DNA from: Firmicutes bacterium OM04-13BH
Lineage (GTDB): Bacteria > Bacillota > Clostridia > Lachnospirales > Lachnospiraceae
Assembly (NCBI GenBank): GCA_003481745.1
Contig: QULP01000001.1
Location: forward strand, 310,001 to 374,000
Length of the DNA: 64,000 nt
Direction: 5' to 3'
Shown: piece after piece, positions 1 to 8,812 of the stretch
How the letters are laid out: the number at the start of each line of letters is the position of its first letter
How positions within the stretch are numbered: position 1 is the stretch's first letter
Made by a program: the position numbers and the translations under genes
The notes under the pieces: model-generated
Told to the model about the DNA's origin: nothing
Databases searched by the model: none
What the model saw: only the letters and a program-made list of their open reading frames with translations

Positions 1-714
1 TCCCATTACAAGACCCTGAAGAGGTGTCAGACCCATGCTGGTGTCAACACATTTTCCATTTACAACTGCACTGATAGAAGAACCGTTTCCAAGATGAGCA
101 ACGATTACTTTAGAATTTTCCGGGTCAAGACCAAGGAATTTGATCGTTTCTTTCGATACGAAACGATGAGAAGTTCCGTGGAAACCATATTTACGTACTT
201 TATATTCATCATAGTATTTTTTCGGAATTGCATACATATATGCTTTTTCCGGCATTGTCTGATGGAATGCAGTATCAAATACAGCTACGTTTGGTTTACC
301 TGGCATCAGTTCCATACATGCACGGATACCCATCAGGTTTGCAGGGTTATGCAGAGGACCAAGGTCACAGCACTCTTCGATAACAGAGATTACTTCATCG
401 TTGATAATACAGGAATCAGAGATTTTAGCTCCACCATGCAGTACACGATGTCCGATTGCTTCTACTTCGTCAAGGCTCTTTAATACACCTGTTTTTTCAT
501 TAACCAGAGCGTCTAATACCATTTTGATTGCTTCTGTATGAGTTGGCATTGGTGCTTCTGTTACTTCTTTTTCTCCGTTTGTTGGCTGATATACCAGTCT
601 TCCATCGATACCGATACGTTCACACAGCCCTTTTGCTGCTACTTCCTCTGTTTCAGAGTTGATGAGCTGGAATTTCAATGATGAACTTCCGCAATTTACT
701 ACTAATACGTTCAT
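1..714 (-). CDS. ackA: Acetate kinase, 3' part missing (runs off window)
   Basis: Makes ATP and acetate from acetyl phosphate and ADP in the cytosol, the last step of fermentative acetate formation. The reading frame starts at the ATG at 714 (MNVLVVNCGSSSLKFQL, the hallmark acetate kinase N-terminus) and stays open to base 1, giving 238 of about 400 residues. Further family landmarks are VFDTAFHQTMP, the KYGFHGTSHRFVS stretch and VAHLGNGSSISAV. The C-terminal third lies outside the window. A GGAGG ribosome site stands 8 bases before the ATG, and a good promoter lies at 772-800. The next gene upstream encodes TmcAL, an enzyme that consumes acetate. phosphotransacetylase (pta), often the partner of ackA, is not on the visible side. 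Identity is certain; only the end is unseen. Confidence 0.97.
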   Translation of the reverse strand, partial: MNVLVVNCGSSSLKFQLINSETEEVAAKGLCERIGIDGRLVYQPTNGEKEVTEAPMPTHTEAIKMVLDALVNEKTGVLKSLDEVEAIGHRVLHGGAKISDSCIINDEVISVIEECCDLGPLHNPANLMGIRACMELMPGKPNVAVFDTAFHQTMPEKAYMYAIPKKYYDEYKVRKYGFHGTSHRFVSKETIKFLGLDPENSKVIVAHLGNGSSISAVVNGKCVDTSMGLTPLQGLVMG

Positions 715-771
715 AATTTTTCCTCCGTTATGCTAATTCATTACGACCTAGAGATGGTCGTGCCTGTTTTC

Positions 772-800
772 ATTATACATCGTTTCCAAAAACGGTACAA
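772..800 (-). promoter_or_regulatory. ackA promoter
   Basis: On the minus strand a -35 box TTGTAC (795-800) and a perfect -10 TATAAT (772-777) are separated by exactly 17 bases, about 55 bases before the ackA start. Just upstream lies an inverted repeat TGTGCAT/ATGCACA (803-825), which could be an operator. The leader carries a small hairpin ACGACC/GGTCGT (743-761). Confidence 0.75.
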
Positions 801-855
801 GTGTGCATTTGAAAATTATGCACAAAAATTGTATTATTTTCCAAACATTCCTTGT

Positions 856-2103
856 TTATCTTAGAATAATCGGCGAATGTTGAAGTTCATTTGTCAATCC
901 TCTTTTTTGTTTTCTTCCGGTCACTGCCTCATAAAGATCAGACGCAAAGATATCTTTTTCAAACAGACCTTTTTGAATGTTTGCCAACTCTTTTTGATAA
1001 TTCGAAATCTTCGTAAGTACCGGAATTTCTTTTGCTTTTTTCATTTTTCCTAACACTTCTTTGCTGTCCTGCCTGAATCCTAAAATTCGAGTATAAGGAT
1101 TGTGTAGAAACATTCGAGTCTCTTCCTGAGTTATCTCTAATAAAATGTGAAGCAAAGCCCTCGAAATTCGGGTATACGTCAGTTCTTTCGTCTTTAATTT
1201 CTGAACAAAACTACTATAAGACTCAAATTGATTTAAATTTTTAGAAATCCGCATTGCAAGGTCTTTTGAAACATCGCTGTAAGCAGTCAGCTGTAATCTG
1301 TTTTTCTGCTTAAGCAGATTGTATTGTAACAGCAGAGAAAAATCATCCTCCCATACCATCTGATTCTGTTTTCCTGCCTCTATAAAAATTTCTGTAATTT
1401 CCTTTGGCATTACATGGAAAAGCTGAGAAATTTTCTCATCCTGTTCCCAGTCTCTCACGTCTTTTAAGGCACTGCGAATCCCCGAAGCACTTGCAAATCC
1501 ATGGGAAAGTTCCTGTCCATGATACCCCTGCCCTTCCCTTTTTACAATCACCGGCTCTATCGAAGAGTTCTTTGCTTTTAATGCCTTTAAATATTCAATT
1601 CCAAGAATATTATTGGGCTTATCTAAGATACTGCTCTCTTCTTCTGTTAAGAAACCGCTTAGCGCCTGTTTTCTTGCAGCCGGAAAAGAAAGACCTGTTT
1701 TTAGCGCATCCCGAAGTTGTTTCTGAAATTCTGTATTTTCATCTGCAAGCAGCTTCACTGCTTTCTGCATCTTTGAGAGCTTCTCATCTTCCGCTCCAAA
1801 ACACAAAAAATCCGTACAGCCGATTCCCTCTAAAACAGAAACTGCTCCTGCCGCAAAAAATTCAGCGCTGGCGCTGGAAGCCCAGACCGGTAATTCCAGT
1901 ACCAGGTCTGCGCCCCCCAAAAGTGCCATCTTTGTTCTGGTATACTTATCGAAAAGTGCCGGTGCGCCACGCTGTACAAAATCTCCGCTCATCACAACCA
2001 CCACAAAATCACAGCCGGTTAGCTCCCGCGCTTTTTGAATCTGATAAGCATGCCCATTATGAAAAGGATTGTATTCTGCAATAATTCCTGTCACTAAAGC
2101 CAT
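856..2103 (-). CDS. tmcAL: tRNA(Met) cytidine acetate ligase (TmcAL/YlbM family)
   Basis: A nucleotidyltransferase-fold enzyme which, in Bacillus subtilis, activates acetate with ATP and acetylates cytidine 34 of elongator tRNA-Met. The N-terminus shows the family pattern GIIAEYNPFHNGH, followed by VVVVMSGDFVQRG and DLVLELPVW. Length is 415 residues, close to the family norm. A longer open frame begins at 2142, but it would overlap the upstream gene. The ATG at 2103 has AAAGGA about 7 bases ahead and gives the canonical start MALVTGIIAEYN, so I chose it. It lies directly upstream of ackA in the same direction. The pairing is functionally suggestive, since acetate is the substrate of one and the product of the other, but ackA has its own promoter. 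Confidence 0.92.
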   Translation of the reverse strand: MALVTGIIAEYNPFHNGHAYQIQKARELTGCDFVVVVMSGDFVQRGAPALFDKYTRTKMALLGGADLVLELPVWASSASAEFFAAGAVSVLEGIGCTDFLCFGAEDEKLSKMQKAVKLLADENTEFQKQLRDALKTGLSFPAARKQALSGFLTEEESSILDKPNNILGIEYLKALKAKNSSIEPVIVKREGQGYHGQELSHGFASASGIRSALKDVRDWEQDEKISQLFHVMPKEITEIFIEAGKQNQMVWEDDFSLLLQYNLLKQKNRLQLTAYSDVSKDLAMRISKNLNQFESYSSFVQKLKTKELTYTRISRALLHILLEITQEETRMFLHNPYTRILGFRQDSKEVLGKMKKAKEIPVLTKISNYQKELANIQKGLFEKDIFASDLYEAVTGRKQKRGLTNELQHSPIILR

Positions 2104-2116
2104 ATTGATTTCCTTT

Positions 2117-5100
2117 CTACTCCACACTCTTAAGGGATTCAATCATGTCAATTTTTCGCAGTCGGTAAAACATCATTCCATTTACAAACAATGCAAATGC
2201 CAGGGTAATGAGTCCGCTGTAAAAATAACTTCTGAAAAATACATTTCGTCCAAACATCATCATATCCACTTCCACTGTCTGAATCATATAATGGTGCAAA
2301 AAGTTTCCGATTCCCATTCCGGCGATAATTCCAAACAGAGTCAGCACAATGTTTTCCCGATACACATAGGATGCCACCTCTCCATCATAAAATCCCAATA
2401 CTTTCAATGTTGCCAGCTCTCTCTGCCGTTCTGTGATATTAATATTATTTAAATTATACAATACCACAAAGGCAAGCAACCCTGCTGACACAATCAGCAC
2501 CACAATTACAATATCAAGGGAGCGCAGCATGTCATCAATCTGGCCGATTAAATCCGAGGTAAAAGAAATTGCTGCCACACTGTCGTATTTCATAATTTTT
2601 TCTCCGAGTGCATCCTCATAATCTTTTGAGGTATCCTGGTATCTTAACAACAGCTGATTATAATTCAGAGTCTCATGAAACAGACTTTCATAAGTCTCTG
2701 TTGTCAAATACAGATAATGTCGGACATAGTTTTCCACAATAACAGAAATCTTGACTTTGACTATCGTATCTCCTTTTTTTAATTCTACCGTATCTCCCAC
2801 TTTTACCCCAAGCATATCTGCTGTTTTTTCGCTTATAGCTGCTCCTTCTTTTGGAAAGGCATAATGTTTACCGCTTACACGGTCACGAAATTCAAAAAAA
2901 TCTTCAAATCCATCTAACGTTTTTGGTACCTCAAGCACAGTATCTACCGTCTTTTTCTCACTTTGCAGCTCTACATTCTGACAATAGAGTTCCAGCATCT
3001 CATCGATTCCCTGATAAGCTTTTAAGTCTTTCTGCTGGGCTTCTTTTTCAGCCTCCGAAACGTTGGAATCTAAAATTACATTTGCTTCATAAGTAAATAA
3101 ATTAACAAACTGATTCTTGGCAATGGCAGTAATGGAATCCTGAAGCCCGAATCCAACCAATATCAGCCCCATACAGCCTCCGATTCCAATTACAGTCATA
3201 AAAAACCGTTTTTTATAGCGCACTAAGTTTCGTACTGTAGATTTCTGTGTAAAGTTCAAGTGTTTCCATAAGATATCAATCCGTTCTAAAAAGATACGTT
3301 TTCCATTTTTTGGAGCTTGCGGACGCATCAGTTCAGCTGGCTTTGACATCAGCTCTTTCTGGCATGCGGCAAGGGTCGCAACTCCGGTACAGCCTGCACT
3401 TGCCAAAACAGCAAGTCTTCCCTGATGCCAGTTTAATGGTGTCAGGTAATAAGGAAGTCCCGTATACAACATTCCATACGCATTCATAATGACCCAGGGC
3501 AGGATTTTTTCTCCGACTACCACGCCTGCAAGTGCACCCGAGACGGTAGAAACCATTGCATAAGCAAAGTATTTTAATGCAATTTTTCCATCTGAATAAC
3601 CAAGTGCCTTTAATGTTCCTATCTGCTGGCGCTGTTCTTCAATCATACGAGTCATGGTTGTCAAGCTGACCAGTGCCGCAACTAAAAAGAAGATAACCGG
3701 GAAAAATTCTCCGATATTTGAAATTCTCTCAGCATCCTGTCCAAAACTTTCTGTTGAAGTAATCTTATCTCGTCCCCAGACATACCAGGTTGGGACTTCC
3801 AATTTCGCCAGTTCTTCTTCTCCATCTGAAATTTTTTGTTTTGCATCGGCGATTTCCGGTTCAGCATCTTTTTTTGCGGTTTCATACTCTGCTTTTCCGT
3901 CCTCTAATTCCTGTGCCTTTGCTTCTAATTCACTCTTTGCTTCTTCAAGGGAAGTCCGTCCTTTGGCAAGCGTCTGCTTGGCATCAGTAAGCTGTTTTTC
4001 TCCATCAGCAAGCGTTTTTTGTGCTTCCAAAATCTGGCTTTCTCCCTCTTTTATCTGATTCTGTGCCTGTACAAGCTGTGCCTCTCCATCCGAAATTATG
4101 GCTTCATTCTGTTTTATCTTTTCTTCTGCTTCCTGTAACTGCTTTTTCGCAGAATCTATCTGAGCCTGCCCTGCATTTAATTCCTCTTCTTTTTGGGACA
4201 GCGTTGCCTTTGCCTGTTCAATCTGCGTGCCTGCTTCTTCGATTTGTATTCTTGCCTCTTCTAACCGGGCTTCTGCCTCTGGTTTTGCTGATTCAAATTC
4301 CGAAATTCCTGCTTCTAACGCTTCTTTTTGAGCGATAAGTGTTGAAAGTGCTTCGCTTTGGGCTGTTATCTGGGATTCCAGTTCGGTCTTCTGTGCCAAA
4401 AGTGTCTCATAAGTTTCATCTGAACTCTCGCTTTTGGCTAACTGCTCTTCCAAAATTTCCAGCTGATTCTTCATTTCAGTAAGCGCATTTTCTATCTGAG
4501 TAATTCCTGCACTCACAGTTTCCAGCTGTGTTTTTGCTGTTTCTATCTGACTTTTTTGCGCTTCATAAGCAGATTTTTTCTCCTCATACTGGCTCTTTCC
4601 CGTTTCAAACTCCTTTATCTTTGTCTGAAGCTGTATTTTTGCTTCTTCAAGCTGTGTCTTTCCGGCATTTAATTCCTGCTCTTTTTGTGCAAGCTGTATT
4701 TTATTTGCTTCGAGTTCTTTTTTCCCGGATTCTAAAGCCTGTTTTCCACTTTCTAACTCTTTGGTCTTTTCCGTTATCTGTGTCTTTGCACTTTCTAATT
4801 CTTTTGTTTTTTGAACTAAGGTCTGCTTGCCGGATTCCAGTTCTGCTTCTTTTGATTTTAACTCGCTCTCTCCATCGTTTAGTTCCTGCTCTTTTTTGGA
4901 AATCGTGGTTCTTGCATCGGAAAGCTGAACTTCTCCATCATCCAGTTTTTGTTTTGCATCCGCAAGTTTCTCTTCTGCGTCCTGAATCTGCTCTTTGGCA
5001 TCCGCAATTTCCTGTTGTCCTTCTTTCTGGATGGTCTGATATCGTCTGTCACAGGCTGAGTCTTCTAACGCTTCTATTTTCTTTTGTACTTTCTTAACTG

Positions 5101-5791
5101 TTTTATCATATTCGTCACTATAGCTGGCTGACTCTTTCGCTCCATCTATCTGTACATAAAGTTCTGTGTAAACATCTGAAGTAAATACTTCCGGCTCTAA
5201 GAGTGCAAAACTGTTAATACTTCCTGTTCCAATTGAACCTGTTCCCCTGTTTAAATCCATATAATACGGCAGTGTCGCAGTTCCGACAATTGTAAAGGTA
5301 TCTCCTGTCAGAGAATCCGTAACTGCCTCGTCTGTTCCGGATTCAAATGTCACTTTATCTCCGATTTTACAGTCTGAATAACTCAAAAAACTCTCGTCCA
5401 CTAAAATTTCGTCTGAATTTTCCGGCATCCTTCCTTCTTTGATTTGTGGCTCATTTACTTTGTCCGTCAGCGCAATTAATTTGACAACCTGTTCTTTTTC
5501 TCCTACTTTATGTAAGACTTCCAAGGTATGTCCTCCGGTTACATTTTTTACTCTCTCTGTATTTTGGATATCCTTTAAATCCTCATCCGTCAGACCCATT
5601 GTTCCAAGTATTTTCAAATCCATATAATCGACATCGTCATAATATCGATCTGCTGATACTTTCATATCACCTTCTGCCGAGCGGATTCCGGAAAAAAATG
5701 CTGAACCTAACAAAACGATGAAAAATACGGATAGAAAACGACCTTTATTTTTACTGATTTCCCGAAAGAAATCCTTCCAAAATGCTTTCAT
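2117..5791 (-). CDS. FtsX/MacB-like ABC permease with very long coiled-coil insert
   Basis: A 1224-residue permease of the FtsX/MacB type. One membrane segment (about residues 20-40) is followed by a large extracytoplasmic region. Residues about 245-690 are an almost unbroken coiled coil built from units rich in K, E, Q, A and L (ELESGKQ, EELNAGQ). After it come three membrane segments (about 710-850) and a second FtsX-type domain: one helix near 890, an extracytoplasmic part, and three C-terminal helices. The two cytoplasmic motifs QIGTLKALGYSDGK and ELATLKVLGFYDGE are typical of FtsX permeases, so both halves of a permease pair sit in one chain. It lies 15 bases downstream of its ATPase. 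Substrate is unknown. Export, lipid handling or a mechanical role in the envelope are all possible. Confidence 0.88.
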   Translation of the reverse strand: MKAFWKDFFREISKNKGRFLSVFFIVLLGSAFFSGIRSAEGDMKVSADRYYDDVDYMDLKILGTMGLTDEDLKDIQNTERVKNVTGGHTLEVLHKVGEKEQVVKLIALTDKVNEPQIKEGRMPENSDEILVDESFLSYSDCKIGDKVTFESGTDEAVTDSLTGDTFTIVGTATLPYYMDLNRGTGSIGTGSINSFALLEPEVFTSDVYTELYVQIDGAKESASYSDEYDKTVKKVQKKIEALEDSACDRRYQTIQKEGQQEIADAKEQIQDAEEKLADAKQKLDDGEVQLSDARTTISKKEQELNDGESELKSKEAELESGKQTLVQKTKELESAKTQITEKTKELESGKQALESGKKELEANKIQLAQKEQELNAGKTQLEEAKIQLQTKIKEFETGKSQYEEKKSAYEAQKSQIETAKTQLETVSAGITQIENALTEMKNQLEILEEQLAKSESSDETYETLLAQKTELESQITAQSEALSTLIAQKEALEAGISEFESAKPEAEARLEEARIQIEEAGTQIEQAKATLSQKEEELNAGQAQIDSAKKQLQEAEEKIKQNEAIISDGEAQLVQAQNQIKEGESQILEAQKTLADGEKQLTDAKQTLAKGRTSLEEAKSELEAKAQELEDGKAEYETAKKDAEPEIADAKQKISDGEEELAKLEVPTWYVWGRDKITSTESFGQDAERISNIGEFFPVIFFLVAALVSLTTMTRMIEEQRQQIGTLKALGYSDGKIALKYFAYAMVSTVSGALAGVVVGEKILPWVIMNAYGMLYTGLPYYLTPLNWHQGRLAVLASAGCTGVATLAACQKELMSKPAELMRPQAPKNGKRIFLERIDILWKHLNFTQKSTVRNLVRYKKRFFMTVIGIGGCMGLILVGFGLQDSITAIAKNQFVNLFTYEANVILDSNVSEAEKEAQQKDLKAYQGIDEMLELYCQNVELQSEKKTVDTVLEVPKTLDGFEDFFEFRDRVSGKHYAFPKEGAAISEKTADMLGVKVGDTVELKKGDTIVKVKISVIVENYVRHYLYLTTETYESLFHETLNYNQLLLRYQDTSKDYEDALGEKIMKYDSVAAISFTSDLIGQIDDMLRSLDIVIVVLIVSAGLLAFVVLYNLNNINITERQRELATLKVLGFYDGEVASYVYRENIVLTLFGIIAGMGIGNFLHHYMIQTVEVDMMMFGRNVFFRSYFYSGLITLAFALFVNGMMFYRLRKIDMIESLKSVE

Positions 5792-5806
5792 CTTTTTCCT
5801 TTCTTC

Positions 5807-6511
5807 CTACCATTCAATCTCTTCTACCGGCATCGGTTTCTCATTTAATACGGTTTCTGCCACTTTTCCATTCCGAATCTTAATCACACGGTCTGCCATC
5901 GGTGCAAGAGCCGAGTTATGGGTAATGACAATTACCGTCATTTCTTTTTCCCGACAGGTATCCTGCAATAATTTCAAAATTGCCTTTCCTGTTACATAAT
6001 CAAGCGCGCCTGTCGGCTCATCACACAGCAGTAATTTTGGATTTTTCGCAAGTGCACGTGCAATCGCCACCCTTTGTTGCTCTCCTCCGGAAAGCTGTGC
6101 GGGAAAATTGTTCATTCGTTCTTTTAAGCCTACTTCTTCTAATACTTTTTTGGCATCAAGCGGATATTTACAAATCTGCATTGCAAGTTCCACATTTTCA
6201 AGTGCTGTCAGATTCTGCATTAAATTATAAAACTGAAAGACAAATCCAATCTCCTCTCTTCGATACTGAATCAGTTTTTTTCCCCGGTATTTTGTAATCT
6301 CCGCTCCGTCCACAAATACTTTTCCGGAAGTTGCAACATCCATGCCTCCAAGAATATTTAAAACAGTTGTCTTTCCCGCACCACTTGGTCCGACTACAAT
6401 GACAAACTCGCCTTTTTGTACATCAAAACTGATTCCATCTGCTGCCTTTATTGTAATCTCACCCATGCGGTAGGTTTTTGTTACATCTTGTAAACTTACA
6501 TAATCCGTCAT
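5807..6511 (-). CDS. ABC transporter ATP-binding protein, MacB/LolD type
   Basis: A 234-residue ATPase that would drive the permease encoded next to it. Walker A is GPSGAGKTT, the Q loop lies in [10 protein letters not shown], the signature is [15 protein letters not shown], and Walker B is [12 protein letters not shown]. The EPTGALD form and the short length place it with LolD/MacB/FtsE-type ATPases, which work with FtsX-fold permeases. The start ATG at 6511 has AAAGGAAG about 8 bases upstream. It is the first gene of a two-gene operon with the coiled-coil permease. I see no regulator or two-component system beside it, although such transporters often have one. Confidence 0.93.
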   Translation of the reverse strand: MTDYVSLQDVTKTYRMGEITIKAADGISFDVQKGEFVIVVGPSGAGKTTVLNILGGMDVATSGKVFVDGAEITKYRGKKLIQYRREEIGFVFQFYNLMQNLTALENVELAMQICKYPLDAKKVLEEVGLKERMNNFPAQLSGGEQQRVAIARALAKNPKLLLCDEPTGALDYVTGKAILKLLQDTCREKEMTVIVITHNSALAPMADRVIKIRNGKVAETVLNEKPMPVEEIEW

Positions 6512-6572
6512 GCTTCGCTTCCTTTCTTTTTTACCTTAGGGTTTTCTTCTGCCTCACTTAAGTTTATGCTTT

Positions 6573-6581
6573 ATTCTACCA
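6573..6581 (-). promoter_or_regulatory. Possible extended -10 promoter of the ABC operon
   Basis: On the minus strand TGG-TAGAAT forms an extended -10 box about 60 bases before the ATPase start. There is no convincing -35 box at the proper distance. Placed between a terminator and the operon, it is the best candidate for the start site, at low confidence. Confidence 0.4.
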
Positions 6582-6602
6582 TATCCCCAATTTTGATGAA
6601 AC

Positions 6603-6647
6603 AAAAAAAATACGATGAACCATTATTTATAATGATTCATCGTATTT
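6603..6647 (-). terminator. Rho-independent terminator after the Cys-rich small gene
   Basis: On the minus strand an 18-base stem (AAATACGATGAA paired with TTCATCGTATTT, one mismatch) with a short A/T loop is followed by a run of eight T. It lies 17 bases after the stop of the FeoB-associated gene and separates it from the ABC operon. Confidence 0.9.
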
Positions 6648-6663
6648 CTATCTTTATTGTTTT

Positions 6664-6828
6664 TTATTTTTTCTTTGATGGTGCCGGATGGCATCCGCTG
6701 CATCCACCACAACTGCCTCCGCAACTACTGCAGCTCTTTCCGGATTTTTTATCTTTCCAGACCTTTCGTGCTGCCAGACCAACAATGCATGCTACAATAA
6801 CTAAAACAACAAATGTACCTATATTCAT
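6664..6828 (-). CDS. FeoB-associated Cys-rich membrane protein
   Basis: A 54-residue protein. The N-terminus (MNIGTFVVLVIVACIVGLAA) is one membrane helix, followed by a basic stretch RKVWKDKKSGK and a cysteine cluster C-x2-C-x3-C-x2-C-x2-C (C33, C36, C40, C43, C46) ending in CHPAPSKKK. This architecture is that of the FeoB-associated Cys-rich family, small proteins usually encoded beside the ferrous iron transporter FeoB. No feoA or feoB is present in this window, so here it is an orphan. The ribosome site is weak (AGAAGA about 8 bases ahead). A strong terminator follows. It may be cotranscribed with the PFL gene, whose stop lies about 140 bases upstream. Metal binding is inferred from the cysteines. 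Confidence 0.8.
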   Translation of the reverse strand: MNIGTFVVLVIVACIVGLAARKVWKDKKSGKSCSSCGGSCGGCSGCHPAPSKKK

Positions 6829-6970
6829 ATCAACATCTTCTTTCTTTTTCAGCTGTCTTTGTTTCTGTTTCTACTCCAAAGTTAGCATAATCTAACTCTT
6901 TTGTCAAGCCTAAAAAATCCGGTACATTTTTTTCTTCCTACTTTGTCTGTCATCCGCAATTTTGGCTTTT

Positions 6971-8335
6971 TTAGTTTTTAAAGCTGTGAATTGGAGCTGG
7001 AATTCTTCCGCCACGATTTACAAATGCATCACAAGAATATGGATTCACCGGCATAATCGGTGCATATCCCAACAGACCACCAAATTCTACTGTTTCGCCT
7101 ACGCCTTTTCCGATGACCGGAATCACACGAACGGCTGTTGTTTTCTGGTTTACCATACCGATTGCACATTCATCTGCAATGATACCGGAAATGGTAGTTG
7201 CCTTTGTATCTCCAGGAATTGCAATCATGTCAAGACCTACAGAGCAGACACAGGTCATTGCCTCTAATTTTTCAATGGTCAGTGCATTTGCTTTTACCGC
7301 ATCAATCATTCCCTGGTCTTCACTGACCGGAATAAATGCACCACTTAAGCCACCAACGTAAGAAGATGCCATAACTCCGCCTTTTTTGACCTGATCATTT
7401 AAGAGTGCAAGTGCTGCCGTTGTTCCAGGTGCACCTGCATATTCCAGACCGATTTCTTCTAAGATTCCTGCTACACTATCACCAATAGCCGGTGTCGGAG
7501 CAAGCGATAAGTCTACGATACCAAACGGAATACCAAGACGTTTGGAAGCTTCTTTTGCAACCAGCTGTCCAACACGTGTTACTTTAAATGCTGTTTTCTT
7601 AATGGTTTCGCATAATACTTCAAAATCTTTTCCACGTACTTTTTCAAGAGCAGTTTTTACAACTCCCGGGCCGGAAACTCCGACATTGATAATTGCATCG
7701 GCTTCTGTTACTCCATGGAACGCACCTGCCATAAATGGATTATCATCCGGTGCATTACAAAATACAACCAGCTTTGCGCAGCCAAGAGAATCCTGTTCTT
7801 TTGTTGCATTTGCAGTGGCAAGCACAATTTCACCCATTAATTTTACAGCATCCATATTGATACCTGTTTTTGTAGAGCCAAGATTAACAGAACTGCAGAC
7901 TCTCTCTGTTGTAGCCAGTGCTTCCGGAATGGAACGAATCAGCATTTCATCTGCTTTTGTCATTCCTTTTGAAACGGTTGCGGAATAACCACCGATAAAG
8001 TTTACCCCAACTTTTTTTGCGGCTTTATCCAATGTCTGAGCCAGAGTCACAAAATCTTCCGGTGCTTTACATGCCGCACCGCCAATCAGTGCAATCGGGG
8101 TCACGGAAATTCGTTTATTTACAACAGGAATTCCATATTCCTTTGAAATCTCTTCTCCGGTTTCTACCAGATTTTTTGCCAGTGTTGTAATTTTTTCATA
8201 AACCTTGCGGTTTACCTGCTGTAAATCAGAATCGATACAGTCTAAGAGGCTGATTCCCATTGTAATGGTACGCACATCCAGGTTTTCCTGCTCAATCATT
8301 TTATTCGTTTCATTTACTTCAAATATGTTAATCAT
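6971..8335 (-). CDS. PFL family protein (DUF711/UPF0210)
   Basis: A 454-residue soluble protein of the DUF711 (UPF0210) family, named for a distant likeness to pyruvate formate-lyase. Recognisable stretches include [31 protein letters not shown] at the N-terminus, a middle region with [16 protein letters not shown], and [13 protein letters not shown] and [13 protein letters not shown] segments near the C-terminus. The glycyl-radical loop of true pyruvate formate-lyase is absent. The gene lies about 100 bases after a small ACT-domain gene, a pairing that is widely conserved in Firmicutes and other bacteria. Biochemical function has not been established as far as I know. An amino-acid or metabolite-sensing role is only suggested by the ACT partner. 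Confidence 0.9.
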   Translation of the reverse strand: MINIFEVNETNKMIEQENLDVRTITMGISLLDCIDSDLQQVNRKVYEKITTLAKNLVETGEEISKEYGIPVVNKRISVTPIALIGGAACKAPEDFVTLAQTLDKAAKKVGVNFIGGYSATVSKGMTKADEMLIRSIPEALATTERVCSSVNLGSTKTGINMDAVKLMGEIVLATANATKEQDSLGCAKLVVFCNAPDDNPFMAGAFHGVTEADAIINVGVSGPGVVKTALEKVRGKDFEVLCETIKKTAFKVTRVGQLVAKEASKRLGIPFGIVDLSLAPTPAIGDSVAGILEEIGLEYAGAPGTTAALALLNDQVKKGGVMASSYVGGLSGAFIPVSEDQGMIDAVKANALTIEKLEAMTCVCSVGLDMIAIPGDTKATTISGIIADECAIGMVNQKTTAVRVIPVIGKGVGETVEFGGLLGYAPIMPVNPYSCDAFVNRGGRIPAPIHSFKN

Positions 8336-8432
8336 GTGTATTTTTATCCTTTCAGAAATTAGAACTAAACTCAGAACTACCAGTCCCGCAAATATTCAGC
8401 ATCAATATAGCAGCTACTTAATTTACGCTGTA

Positions 8433-8705
8433 CTAGATACGATGCATTTTGTTAAAAATGTCTTCATGCTGTGCATGGATTGCAACACCGATTTGTTCGC
8501 CTAATTCTGTCAGATCTGTAGAAATCTTATCCAGTTTCTTCTCAGACTTTGAAGTATCTGTAATCATCATCATATTAAAATAGCCATCGATGATTGTCTG
8601 TGAAATATCAAGAATGTTAATTTTATTTTCTGCAAGATAGGTACATACCTTTGCAATAATTCCCACTGTGTCCTGTCCTACTACGGTGATAATCGTTTTT
8701 TTCAT
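8433..8705 (-). CDS. ACT domain protein (UPF0237)
   Basis: A 90-residue protein consisting of one ACT domain. The start MKKTIITVVGQDTVGIIAKVC is the first strand and helix of an ACT fold, with the family motif D-x-V-G-I. The second half (ITDTSKSEKKLDKISTDL) completes it. Stand-alone ACT proteins of this group resemble the glycine cleavage repressor GcvR and usually precede a PFL-family gene, as here. AAAAGGAGAA stands about 8 bases before the ATG, and a promoter at 8761-8789 would serve both genes. Ligand and target are unknown. Allosteric regulation of the PFL protein is an inference from the conserved order. Confidence 0.9.
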   Translation of the reverse strand: MKKTIITVVGQDTVGIIAKVCTYLAENKINILDISQTIIDGYFNMMMITDTSKSEKKLDKISTDLTELGEQIGVAIHAQHEDIFNKMHRI

Positions 8706-8760
8706 TTTAAATGTTCTCCTTTTTCACTCTCAAAAATTCCAAGCGTATTTTTTATGTTTT

Positions 8761-8789
8761 ATCTTACTGCATTTTGCTGCATTTTACAA
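8761..8789 (-). promoter_or_regulatory. Promoter of the ACT-PFL operon
   Basis: On the minus strand TTGTAA (8784-8789) and TAAGAT (8761-8766) are separated by 17 bases, about 55 bases before the ACT gene. The spacer contains a near direct repeat (AATGCAG twice). It lies between the walJ stop and the ACT start. Confidence 0.65.
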
Positions 8790-8812
8790 CCTGTTTTCTA
8801 TCTAAAATTTTT

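Noticed and set aside
94..483. 129-residue open frame on the plus strand
   Set aside because: Antisense to acetate kinase, which is certain on the minus strand.
1404..2084. 226-residue open frame on the plus strand
   Set aside because: Lies entirely opposite tmcAL, has low-complexity composition and no family likeness.
4200..5000. Apparent tandem repeats suggesting a CRISPR or satellite
   Set aside because: The repetition is irregular codon-level coiled-coil coding (heptad-type), in frame and without constant spacers.
4528..5097. 189-residue open frame on the plus strand
   Set aside because: It is the reverse-strand shadow of the coiled-coil permease. The leucine/phenylalanine-rich protein mirrors the repeated Glu/Lys/Gln codons, and no ribosome site precedes it.
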